DNA of 62,015 nt, taken from contig QUIQ01000009.1 of the NCBI GenBank assembly GCA_003480165.1, forward strand, positions 1-62,015. Reading direction: 5' to 3'. The DNA comes from Firmicutes bacterium AM41-11 (GTDB taxonomy: Bacteria; Bacillota_I; Bacilli_A; Erysipelotrichales; Erysipelotrichaceae). The notes below the pieces were generated by a model. It was given only the letters and a program-made list of their open reading frames with translations. It was not told the origin of the DNA and searched no databases. Below, piece by piece: positions 43,835 to 53,420 of the stretch. The translations under genes were made by a program, and so were the position numbers. Position 1 is the stretch's first letter; each line of letters begins with the position of its first letter.

Positions 43835-44619
43835 ATCTAAAAAAACAGTATGATGCTTTTCAATTGGATGTTTCTTTAAACCTTGTTCCGGGTCGAATTA
43901 CGGGCTTGATAGGCAAGAATGGTTCTGGTAAAACCACGATTTATAAAATTTTGATGGGCTTAGTAAAAAATGAAGGTGAAGCTCTATCTTTGGATAAAAA
44001 AGAGATGGTAGCCGTATGGAATGAATCGGGCTTTAACAGTTTATTTACACCAAAGGATTGTAAAAAGATTTTACAGGCGATCTATCCGCATTTTGATGAA
44101 GGCGCTTATTCGCAAAGATTGAAACAACTGGACCTACCAGAAAATAAACCCATTAAACAATTTTCAACAGGTATGAAAGCCAAGTTAAAAATCTGTATCG
44201 CAACCAGTGTAGGAGCCAAGCACCTTCTATTAGATGAACCAACCAGTGGCTTAGATAGTCTGGCTCGCAGAGAACTCTCGGATTTACTGCAAGATTATAT
44301 GGAAACAAGAGAAGATGCTTCAATTCTTATCAGCTCGCATATTTCCAGTGATCTAGAATCTTTGTGCGATGACTTTTATTTGTTGGAAGAGGGGAAGATT
44401 CTTCTGCATGAAGATACGGATGTCTTATTGAGTAACTATGCGCTACTGGAAGTAGATGATCCAAGTGAGCTAGATACAAGTTATATTTTGAAAGAAAAAG
44501 ATCATGTCTATCTGACCAATCAAAAACAATACTATGCAGAAAATATGCCAGGTGTCGCATTGCGAAATGCCCATTTTGATGAACTTTTAGAATGGATGGT
44601 ACAAGGAGAAAATGTATGA
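43831..44619 (+). CDS. ABC transporter ATP-binding protein
   Basis: Nucleotide-binding subunit, 262 residues: Walker A GLIGKNGSGKTTIYK, signature FSTGMKAKLKI (STGMK replaces LSGGQ, common in YtrB-like subunits), Walker B HLLLDEPTSGLDS and the switch histidine in ILISSHISSDLE. It starts within the gntR stop and its own stop overlaps the permease start, forming a tight three-gene cassette. Cargo unknown; related systems respond to cell-wall antibiotics or envelope stress. Confidence 0.93.
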   Translation: MNLKKQYDAFQLDVSLNLVPGRITGLIGKNGSGKTTIYKILMGLVKNEGEALSLDKKEMVAVWNESGFNSLFTPKDCKKILQAIYPHFDEGAYSQRLKQLDLPENKPIKQFSTGMKAKLKICIATSVGAKHLLLDEPTSGLDSLARRELSDLLQDYMETREDASILISSHISSDLESLCDDFYLLEEGKILLHEDTDVLLSNYALLEVDDPSELDTSYILKEKDHVYLTNQKQYYAENMPGVALRNAHFDELLEWMVQGENV

Positions 44620-45224
44620 AAGGTTTGTTGATAAAAGATTGCTTATTATTAAAAAACATCCGAAAAGTCTTCCTTTTTATGATTTTATTGGCATGCTTTT
44701 GTTCTCTTGCGATGCAGGATAAGAATTTTATCGGTGGATATTTAATGGTCTTTTTTGGAACGGTTTGTCTTTCCAGCATCAGCTATGATGAGATGGATCA
44801 AGGCAATTTAACCATCTTTTCCTTTCCCATTGAAAGAAAAACGTATGTGCAAGAAAAGTATGTATATGGCTTGCTTTTATTGTTGAGTGCTTTATTGCTT
44901 TCTACCCTTTTTCTGCTTCCCTGGTTTTCTTGGAAGTCTATCGCCAGTAATATGATCATGTTTGGGATCGGGCTTTTATTTCTCGCTGTTTCTTTGCCTT
45001 TTCAGTTGAAATATGGGCATGAAAAAGGACGCTTGGTGATGCTTCTGGTATTGATGATCCTTGCGGGCGGGCTTGTTGTTATAGATATGAATGGCTCATT
45101 AAAACAATGGCTTGAAACAAGCAGTCTTGTTCTAGATGCACTGATCTATTTTGGTTTTGTGGTTTTTGCGTATATAATTTCTCTACGCATTAGTATTTCT
45201 ATTATGGAGAAAAAGGAGTTTTAA
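44616..45224 (+). CDS. ABC-2 type permease subunit
   Basis: A 202-residue membrane protein with about six hydrophobic segments (FLFMILLACFCSLAM, YLMVFFGTVCLSSISY, LLLLLSALLLSTLFLLPWF and others) and the ABC-2 permease element LTIFSFPIERKTYVQEKYV after the second helix. ATG 44616 overlaps the TGA of the ATPase gene (ATGA). Completes the GntR-regulated cassette; the HAD phosphatase follows after 2 nt and may be cotranscribed. Confidence 0.85.
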   Translation: MKGLLIKDCLLLKNIRKVFLFMILLACFCSLAMQDKNFIGGYLMVFFGTVCLSSISYDEMDQGNLTIFSFPIERKTYVQEKYVYGLLLLLSALLLSTLFLLPWFSWKSIASNMIMFGIGLLFLAVSLPFQLKYGHEKGRLVMLLVLMILAGGLVVIDMNGSLKQWLETSSLVLDALIYFGFVVFAYIISLRISISIMEKKEF

Positions 45225-45226
45225 AC

Positions 45227-45871
45227 ATGTTTGGTTTTGTATTGTTTGATTTAGATGGAACCATTTCTAAATCAGAATTAGGCATTACTCGCTGTGTACA
45301 ATATGCACTGGAATCGATAGGAATTCATGAATCTGATCAAGCGGTATTGCGAACATTTATTGGTCCGCCATTAAGTACACATTTTCAAGAAGTCTATGGA
45401 GTAGATGAAGCTTGTGCTGAAAAACTTTTGGCCAAGTATCGCGAACGCTATAATACGATCGGAATTTATGAAGCCGAAATGTATGAAGGAATTTTTGATT
45501 TATTAAAGACCTGCTTTGAAAAAGGCATAAAGTTGGGCATTGTTTCCAGTAAGCCAAAAGTGTATCTGGATCAATTGTTGAAACACTTTGGGATTGATGC
45601 ATTCTTTTGTGAAGTTTTTGGACCTGCTCTACAAAAAAAAGAAACGGATACCAAAGAAGCGATGATTGCCACGCTTTTGACACAATATCCTAAGCAGTGT
45701 TGCTGCATGGTAGGGGATCGTAAATTTGATATCTTAGGCGCAAAAGAAAATCAGGTAACGAGTATTGCGGTTACCTATGGCTATGGTACCAAAGCTGAAC
45801 TAGAAGCAGTACAACCGGATATCATGGTTGATTCAGTGGCTGAATTGAAAAAGGTTCTTTTAGGATTTTAG
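45227..45871 (+). CDS. HAD-superfamily hydrolase, phosphoglycolate-phosphatase-like
   Basis: A 214-residue HAD phosphatase with a helical cap: motif I VLFDLDGTISKSELG (nucleophile and acid Asp), motif II GIVSSKPKVYLD, motif III lysine in QKKETDTKEAM, motif IV CMVGDRKFDILGAKEN. Arrangement matches the Gph/PpaX group, which dephosphorylate small phosphometabolites. Start follows AAAAGGAG. Located 2 nt after the ABC permease gene. Confidence 0.9.
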   Translation: MFGFVLFDLDGTISKSELGITRCVQYALESIGIHESDQAVLRTFIGPPLSTHFQEVYGVDEACAEKLLAKYRERYNTIGIYEAEMYEGIFDLLKTCFEKGIKLGIVSSKPKVYLDQLLKHFGIDAFFCEVFGPALQKKETDTKEAMIATLLTQYPKQCCCMVGDRKFDILGAKENQVTSIAVTYGYGTKAELEAVQPDIMVDSVAELKKVLLGF

Positions 45872-45896
45872 CTGGAAAAGCTGAAATCTTTTTTTG
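45866..45896 (+). terminator. Terminator after HAD gene
   Basis: TTTTAGCT GGAA AAGCTGAAA stem overlapping the stop codon, followed by TCTTTTTTT. Confidence 0.7.
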
Positions 45897-45918
45897 TCTG
45901 TTGTAAGATAAACTCGTT

Positions 45919-47259
45919 ATGAAACAAGTAGATTTTTCACAAGGTACCATCACCAAAAATATCATTCAAACAGCGTTTCCTATGTTGGTCGCGCAGGTTT
46001 TGAACCTTTTATACAATATTGTCGATCGCATTTATATTGGACGGATTCCAGACATTGGTGCCCTGGCCCTCGGTGCTGTAGGTTTATGTTTTCCCATTAT
46101 CACAATCATTTCCGCTTTCGCTAACTTATATGCCAGTGGTGGGGGACCGCTTTTTGCGATAGATAGAGGTCGACAAGATCAGAAAAATGCCTCACGGATT
46201 ATGAATACATCTTTTGTCCTGCTAATTTTAACAGCGGTTGTATTAATGTTTGCAGGATTGATCTTTTCGAAACCGGTTTTATTGTTGTTTGGAGCTTCTA
46301 AACAAACTTTGCCGTATAGTTTGCCTTATTTACGAATCTATTTATGCGGTACGATTTTTTCCATGATTTCGATTGGTATGAATCCTTTTATCAATGCCCA
46401 GGGTTATCCCAAGGCTGGAATGTTTACCGTATTGATTGGTGCCGTGGCAAATCTTTTGTTAGATCCCTTATTTATTTTTGGGTTTCATTTAGGCATTATT
46501 GGTGCAGCCATCGCAACGGTCATTGCACAGTTCTTATCGGCTTGTTTTGTGGTGTATTTTTTACGCAAACCAAGTATTGAAGTAACGCTTGTAAAAACGG
46601 CCTGGAAAGACTTGTATCGGGTAAAAGATATTCTTTCCTTAGGCTTAGCGGGCTTTATCATGCAGCTGACCAATGGTTTAGTCCAAGTAGCTTGCAACAA
46701 TGTTCTCTCCTTTACCGGAGGCGATTTGTATATTTCCATCATGACAATTGTGTCCAGTGTGCGTCAGATGCTGGAAATCCCGATTTGGTCCTTGACCGAT
46801 GGAGCCAGTGCCATTCTTTCGTATAACTATGGTGCGAAAAAGAATGATCGGGTTAAGAAAGCCTTTTTTGTGATGTTCTGTATGACCTTTATATACGCAG
46901 GACTGGTCTGGTTGGCCATTGAAAAGATTCCCCTTTTCTTTATTTCGATTTTTTCGAATGATCCAGCTATCTGCCAAAAGGCGATTCCGGCTTTGCATAT
47001 TTATTTCTTTGCCTTCATTTTTATGGTCTTTCAATACAGTGGACAAACGATGTTTAAATCTTTGAATCAAAGAGCTTATGCGATTTTCTTTTCTTTACTT
47101 AGAAAAGCGATTATCGTGATTCCTTTGACGTATTTACTTCCCACGTTTTTTCATTTTGGTACCGATGGTGTTTTTATGGCAGAACCGATTTCCAATGTCG
47201 TGGGAGGAAGTTTGTGTATTATCACTATGTTTTTAACCATTTGGCGAAAACTATCGTAG
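45919..47259 (+). CDS. MATE family multidrug efflux transporter
   Basis: Intact 446-residue cation-coupled antiporter with about twelve hydrophobic segments: FPMLVAQVLNLLYNIVDRIYIG in helix 1, SAFANLYASGGGPLFA in helix 2, SIGMNPFINAQGYPKAGM between, and ASAILSYNYGAKKNDRVKKAF at the start of the second half. Exports drugs or metabolic by-products. No Shine-Dalgarno is visible; TAAGAT lies 9 nt upstream of the ATG, so the leader is very short. A truncated second MATE gene lies at 25204. Confidence 0.95.
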   Translation: MKQVDFSQGTITKNIIQTAFPMLVAQVLNLLYNIVDRIYIGRIPDIGALALGAVGLCFPIITIISAFANLYASGGGPLFAIDRGRQDQKNASRIMNTSFVLLILTAVVLMFAGLIFSKPVLLLFGASKQTLPYSLPYLRIYLCGTIFSMISIGMNPFINAQGYPKAGMFTVLIGAVANLLLDPLFIFGFHLGIIGAAIATVIAQFLSACFVVYFLRKPSIEVTLVKTAWKDLYRVKDILSLGLAGFIMQLTNGLVQVACNNVLSFTGGDLYISIMTIVSSVRQMLEIPIWSLTDGASAILSYNYGAKKNDRVKKAFFVMFCMTFIYAGLVWLAIEKIPLFFISIFSNDPAICQKAIPALHIYFFAFIFMVFQYSGQTMFKSLNQRAYAIFFSLLRKAIIVIPLTYLLPTFFHFGTDGVFMAEPISNVVGGSLCIITMFLTIWRKLS

Positions 47260-47277
47260 CAATTAGCTACGATTTTT
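47253..47277 (+). terminator. Terminator of MATE gene
   Basis: ATCGTAGC AATTA GCTACGAT hairpin plus TTTT, including the stop codon. Confidence 0.85.
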
Positions 47278-47328
47278 ATAATGTAAGCCATTTCATGCTA
47301 TAATTTTCTCTGAAATGAGGTTGAAGAA

Positions 47329-48696
47329 ATGAGTGAATATCGTATCGAACATGATTCAATGGGCGAAATGAAAGTGCCTGCAGACAAGTACTGGGGCGCA
47401 CAAACCCAACGCAGTTATCAAAACTTTAAAATTGGCCAGGAAAAGATGCCAAAGGGAATTATTGATGCTTTTGCGATTTTGAAAAAAAGTGCCGCCATCG
47501 CAAACTGCCATTTAGGCAAACTGGATGAGAAAAGATGTCAGATCATCCGTCAAGTCTGTGATGAAATCTTAGCCGGTAAGCTCTATGCCCATTTTCCTTT
47601 AGCGGTTTGGCAGACTGGTAGTGGCACCCAATCAAATATGAATGTCAATGAAGTGATTGCCAATCGTGGTAATGAAATAGCGGGGGAAAACTGTCTGCAT
47701 CCCAATGACACCATCAATATGTCACAATCGAGTAATGATACTTTTCCAACAGCTTTACATATTGCGGCGGTATCAGCCATTGAAGATCAATTATTTCCGG
47801 CAATGGACCATATGATTGATGTACTAAAGAAACTGGAAAAAGAAAATGAAGGCATCATAAAAAGTGGTCGTACCCATCTGCAAGATGCCGTACCGATTGG
47901 TTTCTGGCAAGAAATCAGCGGTTGGAGAACGATGGTAGAAAAATCCAAGGCCCAATTGATGATGGCATTGCCGACGATTCATGAACTTGCCTTAGGTGGA
48001 ACAGCGGTTGGAACGGGTTTGAATGCACCAGCTGGTTTTGATACCGAAGTCGCAAAAGTGATTTCCGAATGTACGGGAAAACCTTTTGTGAGTGAAGAAA
48101 ATAAGTTCCATGCCCTGACAAGTAAAGATGCAATTACCTTTGTGCATGGAGGCTTAAAAGCTTTGGCGGCCAATTTAATGAAAATTGCCAATGATGTTCG
48201 CTGGATGGCCAGTGGTCCAAGAATTGGGCTGGGAGAAATTTCTATTCCGGCTAATGAACCCGGCAGTTCGATCATGCCAGGAAAAGTCAATCCAACCCAA
48301 TGTGAAGCATTGACGATGGTTGCGGTACAGGTGATGGGAAATGATACAACCATTGGTATTGCAGCCAGTCAGGGAAATTTTGAACTCAATGTCTTTATGC
48401 CGGTCATCGCGTATGATTTCTTGCAGTCTTGTCAGCTACTTACCGACAGTATACAATCCTTTACCAATCACTGTTTGATTGGCTTAAAGGCAAATCAAGA
48501 AAAGATGGCCTACAATGTTCATCATTCATTAATGTTAGTGACGGCCTTAAATCCTATCATTGGGTATGAAAAAGCTGCGCAAACCTCTAATTTAGCGTTT
48601 AAAGAAAATATTTCCTTAAAAGAAGCGGTGGTTCGTTTAGGCTTTATGACCGAAAGCGAATTTGATGAAGCCGTACAAGCAGAAAGGATGGTATAA
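47329..48696 (+). CDS. fumC: Fumarate hydratase, class II
   Basis: Oxygen-stable fumarase interconverting fumarate and malate, 455 residues. Typical sequence blocks are [21 protein letters not shown] at the N-terminus, [35 protein letters not shown] with the active-site histidine, and the superfamily signature [18 protein letters not shown] follows GAGG. An extended -10 TGCTATAAT is at 47296-47304. The malic enzyme gene begins 4 nt after its stop, so malate made here can be decarboxylated to pyruvate by the product of the next gene. Confidence 0.96.
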   Translation: MSEYRIEHDSMGEMKVPADKYWGAQTQRSYQNFKIGQEKMPKGIIDAFAILKKSAAIANCHLGKLDEKRCQIIRQVCDEILAGKLYAHFPLAVWQTGSGTQSNMNVNEVIANRGNEIAGENCLHPNDTINMSQSSNDTFPTALHIAAVSAIEDQLFPAMDHMIDVLKKLEKENEGIIKSGRTHLQDAVPIGFWQEISGWRTMVEKSKAQLMMALPTIHELALGGTAVGTGLNAPAGFDTEVAKVISECTGKPFVSEENKFHALTSKDAITFVHGGLKALAANLMKIANDVRWMASGPRIGLGEISIPANEPGSSIMPGKVNPTQCEALTMVAVQVMGNDTTIGIAASQGNFELNVFMPVIAYDFLQSCQLLTDSIQSFTNHCLIGLKANQEKMAYNVHHSLMLVTALNPIIGYEKAAQTSNLAFKENISLKEAVVRLGFMTESEFDEAVQAERMV

Positions 48697-48700
48697 AGAT

Positions 48701-49873
48701 ATGGACTATGCAGAAGAATCATTAAAAAAACATGCCGAATGGAAAGGCAAAATTGAAGTTGTTTCCCGGGTTAAAGTAGAAAATGCCGAAGATTTGTCTT
48801 TGGCCTATACCCCTGGGGTTGCCAAACCTTGTTTAGAAATTCAAAAAGATCTTACGAAGAGTTATGCCTATACCAGACGCTGGAATATGGCGGCTGTGAT
48901 TACCGATGGAAGTGCGGTACTTGGCTTAGGGAATATTGGTCCCGAAGCGGCGATGCCAGTTATGGAAGGAAAATGTGTCTTGTTTAAGGAATTTGCGGAT
49001 GTGGATGCCTTTCCTTTGTGTGTTGACTCCAATGATGTCGATACGATTGTAGAAACGATAAAAAATATTTCCAAATCCTTTGGAGGAATCAACTTAGAAG
49101 ATATTAGTGCACCGCGTTGTTTTGAAATCGAAAGACGGTTAAAAGAAGTCTGTGATATTCCCGTTTTTCATGATGATCAACATGGGACAGCCGTTATTAC
49201 CTTAGCGGGTCTTACCAACGCCTTAAAGCTTGTCGGTAAACGCAAAGAAGATGTGAAAATCGTTACTTCTGGAGCTGGGGCTGCTGCAATTTCGATTGTG
49301 AAGCTCTTGTTGTCGGCTGGTTATAAACATATTACGATGACCGATCGGCATGGAGCGATTTATGCAGGACGAGATCATTTGAACTGGATCAAAGAAGAAA
49401 TGGCCCAAGTAACTAACGAAACGAAACAAGCGGGCTCTTTGGCCGATGTGATTCGTGGTGCGGATGTCTTTATTGGGGTAAGTGCGCCTAAGCTTTTAAG
49501 TGAAGAAATGGTAAGAAGTATGAATAAAGATGCCATCATTTTTGCGTGTGCAAATCCGACCCCAGAAATCTTCCCAGAACAAGCCAAAGCTGCAGGGGCT
49601 GCCATCGTTTCAACCGGACGCAGTGATTATCCAAATCAAATCAATAATGTGCTTGCCTTCCCAGGTATTTTTAGAGGGGCTTTGGATGTACGTGCCAGTG
49701 ATATCAATGAAGCGATGAAAATGGCTGCCGCACATGCCTTAGCCAATTTGATTCCCGAAGATCAATTAAATCCCGATTATATTATCCCTAAGGCCTTTGA
49801 TCCCAATGTTGGACCAGCCGTTGCCAAGGCTGTAGCGCAAGCGGCCCGGGATAGTGGAGTAGCTAGAATCTAG
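48701..49873 (+). CDS. NAD(P)-dependent malic enzyme
   Basis: Oxidative decarboxylation of malate to pyruvate and CO2; 390 residues, the short bacterial form without a phosphotransacetylase tail. LSLAYTPGVAKPCLEI holds the catalytic tyrosine, AVITDGSAVLGLGNIGP and the catalytic lysine-containing PVMEGKCVLFKEFADVD follow, IPVFHDDQHGTAVI holds metal ligands, and the Rossmann segment VTSGAGAAAISIVKLL binds NAD(P). ATG 48701 was chosen behind AAAGGATGG; the longer ORF start at 48662 lies within fumC. Operon with fumC. Confidence 0.95.
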   Translation: MDYAEESLKKHAEWKGKIEVVSRVKVENAEDLSLAYTPGVAKPCLEIQKDLTKSYAYTRRWNMAAVITDGSAVLGLGNIGPEAAMPVMEGKCVLFKEFADVDAFPLCVDSNDVDTIVETIKNISKSFGGINLEDISAPRCFEIERRLKEVCDIPVFHDDQHGTAVITLAGLTNALKLVGKRKEDVKIVTSGAGAAAISIVKLLLSAGYKHITMTDRHGAIYAGRDHLNWIKEEMAQVTNETKQAGSLADVIRGADVFIGVSAPKLLSEEMVRSMNKDAIIFACANPTPEIFPEQAKAAGAAIVSTGRSDYPNQINNVLAFPGIFRGALDVRASDINEAMKMAAAHALANLIPEDQLNPDYIIPKAFDPNVGPAVAKAVAQAARDSGVARI

Positions 49874-49881
49874 GTAAGGAT

Positions 49882-50775
49882 ATGCAGATTGATATTCAAT
49901 GTGTATCTTGTATTGTGGATAAGGAAGTGCAACGCCTTGAAGCCCAGGAAGATACAACGAAAAAACTCGATTATATGATGGAAGTCATAGCTTGTTTAAA
50001 AGCGCATGCCAAAAGTGAACCAGCGCCTGTTCTAAGTATGCGCATTGACAAGATTCGCCAGCGCTATTTTCCTTCTTCTGTTGATTTTCAACCCATCAAA
50101 GATCGGTATAATGCCTGGATGTTAAAAAAACTTCCCATCTTTCAAGCCCAGCTTCAAGCTAGTCCGGATGCCTTTGCCCAAGCGATTCGCTTGGTGTGTG
50201 CGGGAAACTATATTGATTTTGGTACAGTGAATGACATTAACGAAGATCAACTGGTGCAAATTCTAGAAAAAGCCAAAGAACAAAAGCTCGATTCAGAAAT
50301 CTTGGCGAATTTAAAAGATGATTTATCTAAGGCCAGTGAAGTTGTCTATCTTTGTGACAATTGTGGAGAAATCATTCTCGATACTTTACTGATGGATGAA
50401 ATCTTAAAAGACTATCCGCATTGTCATTTAACGGTTGTGGTTCGCGGACAGGATGTATTGAATGATACAACTTACAGTGATTGTCAAAAGCTTGGCTTAA
50501 CGGAAAAATATGACATTATGGCCAATGGAACAGCCATTCCGGGAACGTTCTATCAATTGAGCAATGAAGAAACCCAGAAAGCTTTGCGGCAGGCAGATGT
50601 AATTTTTTCTAAAGGACAGGGAAATTTTGAAGGAATGTATGGTACGAATTTTAATACTTATTATATGTTTCTATGTAAGTGCTCCTTATTCACAAAACGG
50701 TTTGGCATGAAACTATTTGCACCCGTTTTTGCCAATGAGAAGAATATCGCCAAAACATTACATCAAAAAGGTTAG
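49882..50775 (+). CDS. DUF89/ARMT1-like damage-control metal phosphatase
   Basis: A 297-residue protein of the DUF89 family, which dephosphorylates side-product or damaged phosphometabolites. Diagnostic segments are VYLCDNCGEIILDTLLMDEIL (Asp/Asn metal site), LTVVVRGQDVLNDTTYSD and VIFSKGQGNFEGMYG. The N-terminal CVSCIV has the CxxC of the prokaryotic subfamily. It follows the malic enzyme gene after 8 nt and is probably in the fumC operon; the target metabolite is unknown. Confidence 0.88.
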   Translation: MQIDIQCVSCIVDKEVQRLEAQEDTTKKLDYMMEVIACLKAHAKSEPAPVLSMRIDKIRQRYFPSSVDFQPIKDRYNAWMLKKLPIFQAQLQASPDAFAQAIRLVCAGNYIDFGTVNDINEDQLVQILEKAKEQKLDSEILANLKDDLSKASEVVYLCDNCGEIILDTLLMDEILKDYPHCHLTVVVRGQDVLNDTTYSDCQKLGLTEKYDIMANGTAIPGTFYQLSNEETQKALRQADVIFSKGQGNFEGMYGTNFNTYYMFLCKCSLFTKRFGMKLFAPVFANEKNIAKTLHQKG

Positions 50776-50849
50776 ATATTTTGGCCCTTTCTTATCGTCT
50801 GAAAAGACAAGAGGAAGGGAATTTGATAGAATAAGAACGAGGTGTGAGT

Positions 50850-51800
50850 ATGAACGAATTAGAATTTAATGAGGTTGAACAAGTCGTTGAAATTGTCATG
50901 GACGACTATAATAAAAAACGCGAAATTGATGGAATGACGATGTTCCATCAACCCGACCAAGATAAGGTTGTGGAAATTGTTAATAAACTATTACGTATTT
51001 TCTTCCCTGGCTTTTATCGCGATGAAGTCTATAAGATTTTTAATATGCGCCATACCCTGGCTGCATTAGTGGAAGATGTGATGTTTAACTTACAGAAACA
51101 AGTAACCATCGCATTGAAAAACGAACCAAGCTATGCGCAATCTAGTGAAAATGACGTCCGTAAAAAAGCCAAAGAGATTACTATTGCGTTTATGAAACAA
51201 GTTCCCCGTATGCGCGAATATATTGATACAGATCTTGATGCCATGTTTGATGGGGATCCCGCAGCCAATAGTAAGAACGAAATCATTTTGTGTTATCCTG
51301 GTTTACTGGCTTCCACGATTCATCGTATTGCCCATGTCTTATGGGAATTGGAAGTACCTTTAATTCCGCGTATGATGACGGAATATGCCCATTCCAAAAC
51401 GGGAATTGATATTCATCCTGGAGCAACGATTGGCAAGTATTTCTTTATTGATCATGGAACGGGGATTGTCGTTGGTTCAACAACTACCATCGGCGAACAT
51501 GTGAAATTATACCAAGGGGTAACTTTAGGGGCTTTATCGACAAGTGCTGGACAAAGTTTACATGGGGTGAAGCGTCATCCAACCATTGAAGATAATGTGA
51601 CGATTTATTCTGGTGCCAGTGTATTAGGGGGCCAAACGGTCATTGGCCATGGTTCTGTGATTGGTTCAAATGCGTTTGTGACTTCGAGCATTAAACCCGA
51701 TTCACGTGTCACAATTCAGAATCAAGAGTTGCATCAAAGTAGTGAAGGTATTAAAAAAGAAGATCTTCAACAAGATGAAGATTGGATCAAACGAAGCTAA
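50850..51800 (+). CDS. cysE: Serine O-acetyltransferase
   Basis: First step of cysteine synthesis from serine, 316 residues. The N-terminal 150 residues form the long helical domain of the EpsC/SAT-like subgroup; the C-terminal left-handed beta helix has hexapeptide repeats, with GIDIHPGATIGKYFFIDHGTG (catalytic His), TTTIGEHVKLYQGVTLGAL and HPTIEDNVTIYSGASVLGG. ATG 50850 follows AGGTG. Cysteine synthase is not in the window. Serine is also consumed by the dehydratase at 23457. Confidence 0.92.
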   Translation: MNELEFNEVEQVVEIVMDDYNKKREIDGMTMFHQPDQDKVVEIVNKLLRIFFPGFYRDEVYKIFNMRHTLAALVEDVMFNLQKQVTIALKNEPSYAQSSENDVRKKAKEITIAFMKQVPRMREYIDTDLDAMFDGDPAANSKNEIILCYPGLLASTIHRIAHVLWELEVPLIPRMMTEYAHSKTGIDIHPGATIGKYFFIDHGTGIVVGSTTTIGEHVKLYQGVTLGALSTSAGQSLHGVKRHPTIEDNVTIYSGASVLGGQTVIGHGSVIGSNAFVTSSIKPDSRVTIQNQELHQSSEGIKKEDLQQDEDWIKRS

Positions 51801-51827
51801 GAATCCTGTGCGGGGATTCTTTTTTTG
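51799..51827 (+). terminator. Terminator of serine acetyltransferase gene
   Basis: AAGAATCC / GGATTCTT stem and T7, overlapping the stop codon. Confidence 0.85.
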
Positions 51828-51837
51828 TGGAAGTAGC

Positions 51838-51866
51838 TTGTTTCTTATTCCTGGCTCTTTTACAAT
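51838..51866 (+). promoter_or_regulatory. Promoter giving a leaderless transcript
   Basis: TTGTTT (51838-51843), 17-nt spacer, TACAAT (51861-51866), with the ATG only 6 nt beyond, so transcription should start at or next to the start codon. Confidence 0.6.
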
Positions 51867-51872
51867 GAAGAC

Positions 51873-52280
51873 ATGAGAGTACACGGAATTTCAATGTACT
51901 ATGCCGGTATTCCGATGCCTGGCATGGAATGGAAACAAGTTTGGGAAATCGAAGAAAATGGCTATTTTCGTTTTCATACATTTGGTTTGGAAGCTGATCA
52001 ACCCATAGAAAAACGCGTTTTTGAGATGCGTCTGGCTCCCGAAGTAACGGAAGAAATTGTTTCCTTGTTGAAGCAGATTGATGCGTATGAACAAAGATCG
52101 ATACTGACTCAATGGTCATTGGATGTAGAAGGCCTTACTTTATCTGGCTCTATGAATGGCTGTGTTTTTGCCCATGGCATTGACGTGACCGAACGCATTC
52201 GGGCTTTGATTCCAATTCAGAATTTCTGGGTTTTTAACAGTGTGGATCAAAGTGAAGCTATGGGCTATTGTGTGGAGTGA
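51873..52280 (+). CDS. Hypothetical protein, 135 residues
   Basis: Not recognised. It is soluble, with an N-terminal beta-rich part (MYYAGIPMPGMEWKQVWEI, ENGYFRFHTFGLEADQP), a helix RLAPEVTEEIVSLLKQIDAYE and a C-terminal beta part with LTLSGSMNGCVFAHGIDVTERI. No signal peptide or membrane span. Initiation is probably leaderless (promoter 6 nt upstream, no Shine-Dalgarno). The gene ends in TGA, and the following hydrolase gene starts 2 nt later, so the two may act together. Confidence 0.7.
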   Translation: MRVHGISMYYAGIPMPGMEWKQVWEIEENGYFRFHTFGLEADQPIEKRVFEMRLAPEVTEEIVSLLKQIDAYEQRSILTQWSLDVEGLTLSGSMNGCVFAHGIDVTERIRALIPIQNFWVFNSVDQSEAMGYCVE

Positions 52281-52282
52281 CT

Positions 52283-53356
52283 ATGGCAAATTTAATGGAT
52301 TATGTTGATTGGCGAAAAGACTTGGATTTTAAAGCTGATCCATTTAATATAGTGGATAATTTATTGTTTTCAGAATGTACCTATATCGACTTTGAAGAAG
52401 TGATGGAAGATGGAAATACCATCACTGAAGTCGCACAGGCCTATTTTCAAAAACATAGCGAAAAAGAAATTCAAAAGCGTAAGACTTTCTATCATTTAGC
52501 TCCTTTCCTGCTGCCAAAGATGGCGCATTCGAAACGCTTTGGAAAGATTGTTTTAAGCGATTATGTAAATATCGTTGATAAAAATATGCAGATGAGTGCC
52601 ATTACTTTTGTCTGTGATGATTTTATCTATATTGCCTATCGGGGAACGGATGATACCCTTGTTGGTTGGAAAGAAGACTTTGATTTTTCTTATAAGCAGG
52701 AAACCCCAGGACAGAGAGAAGCTTTGCGCTATTGTCAACGTATCGCGCAAAAGTATCCGCAAAAGATCTATATTGGTGGTCATTCAAAAGGTGGCAATTT
52801 TGCGTATTATGTAGCCATGCATGCCAGTAAAGCTATCCAGGAACGACTTGTTCAAGTTTATTCGAATGATGGACCAGGATTTATCCGTCGGGTGTGGCAA
52901 GAAGTTGATCCATCGATTCTTAATAAGATGGTGAAAATCAGTCCTTGTAACTGCACCATTGGAGCGCTTCTGGAAAATCCTGTTCAATCGATCTACTGCT
53001 TAAGTAACCAGATGGGTTTAATGCAACACGATTGTTTATCTTGGCAGATTTTAGGTAAGCAATTTGTGACTGGCCAACAAGATGCGAAGAGTCTCTGGCT
53101 TGAAAATACGATTCGCCAATGGGTCGTGGATGTGGATTTTGTCCATCGCCAACAATTTGTCGAGACGATTTTTGGCATTTTCCAACAAGCCGGTGTCTAT
53201 TGCCTGGAAGATTTTTCTGGTCATCAGATTCAAATTTTAAAAGCAATCAATGACCTTCCTAAAGAAGAAAGTCAACTGGTGCAATCACTCTTGCGAAAAC
53301 TATTAGGTAGCAGTAAAAAAGTATTGGTTGACCAAGTAAAACGAATCACAAATTAA
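52283..53356 (+). CDS. Mbeg1-like (DUF2974) alpha/beta hydrolase
   Basis: A 357-residue lipase-like protein. NLMDYVDWRKDLDFKADPFN at the N-terminus is typical of the DUF2974 family found in gut Firmicutes, and the nucleophile elbow is IGGHSKGGNFAYYVA (Ser in GHSKG). VYSNDGPGF carries the likely acid and further histidines lie C-terminal. No signal peptide. ATG 52283 follows TGGAG at 5 nt; the ORF opening at 52268 lies inside the previous gene. Substrate unknown, probably an ester or acyl group. Confidence 0.85.
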   Translation: MANLMDYVDWRKDLDFKADPFNIVDNLLFSECTYIDFEEVMEDGNTITEVAQAYFQKHSEKEIQKRKTFYHLAPFLLPKMAHSKRFGKIVLSDYVNIVDKNMQMSAITFVCDDFIYIAYRGTDDTLVGWKEDFDFSYKQETPGQREALRYCQRIAQKYPQKIYIGGHSKGGNFAYYVAMHASKAIQERLVQVYSNDGPGFIRRVWQEVDPSILNKMVKISPCNCTIGALLENPVQSIYCLSNQMGLMQHDCLSWQILGKQFVTGQQDAKSLWLENTIRQWVVDVDFVHRQQFVETIFGIFQQAGVYCLEDFSGHQIQILKAINDLPKEESQLVQSLLRKLLGSSKKVLVDQVKRITN

Positions 53357-53394
53357 GTCCATTCTTTTCAAGGAATGGGCTTTTCCTATATAAT
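53356..53394 (+). promoter_or_regulatory. Terminator-like hairpin and -10 box before carB
   Basis: AAGTCCATTC / GAATGGGCTT stem with TTTT, then TATAAT at 53389-53394. GGAGGG and ATG 53421 follow. Confidence 0.5.
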
Positions 53395-53420
53395 GAAAAA
53401 AAGAAAAAATGGAGGGACTT

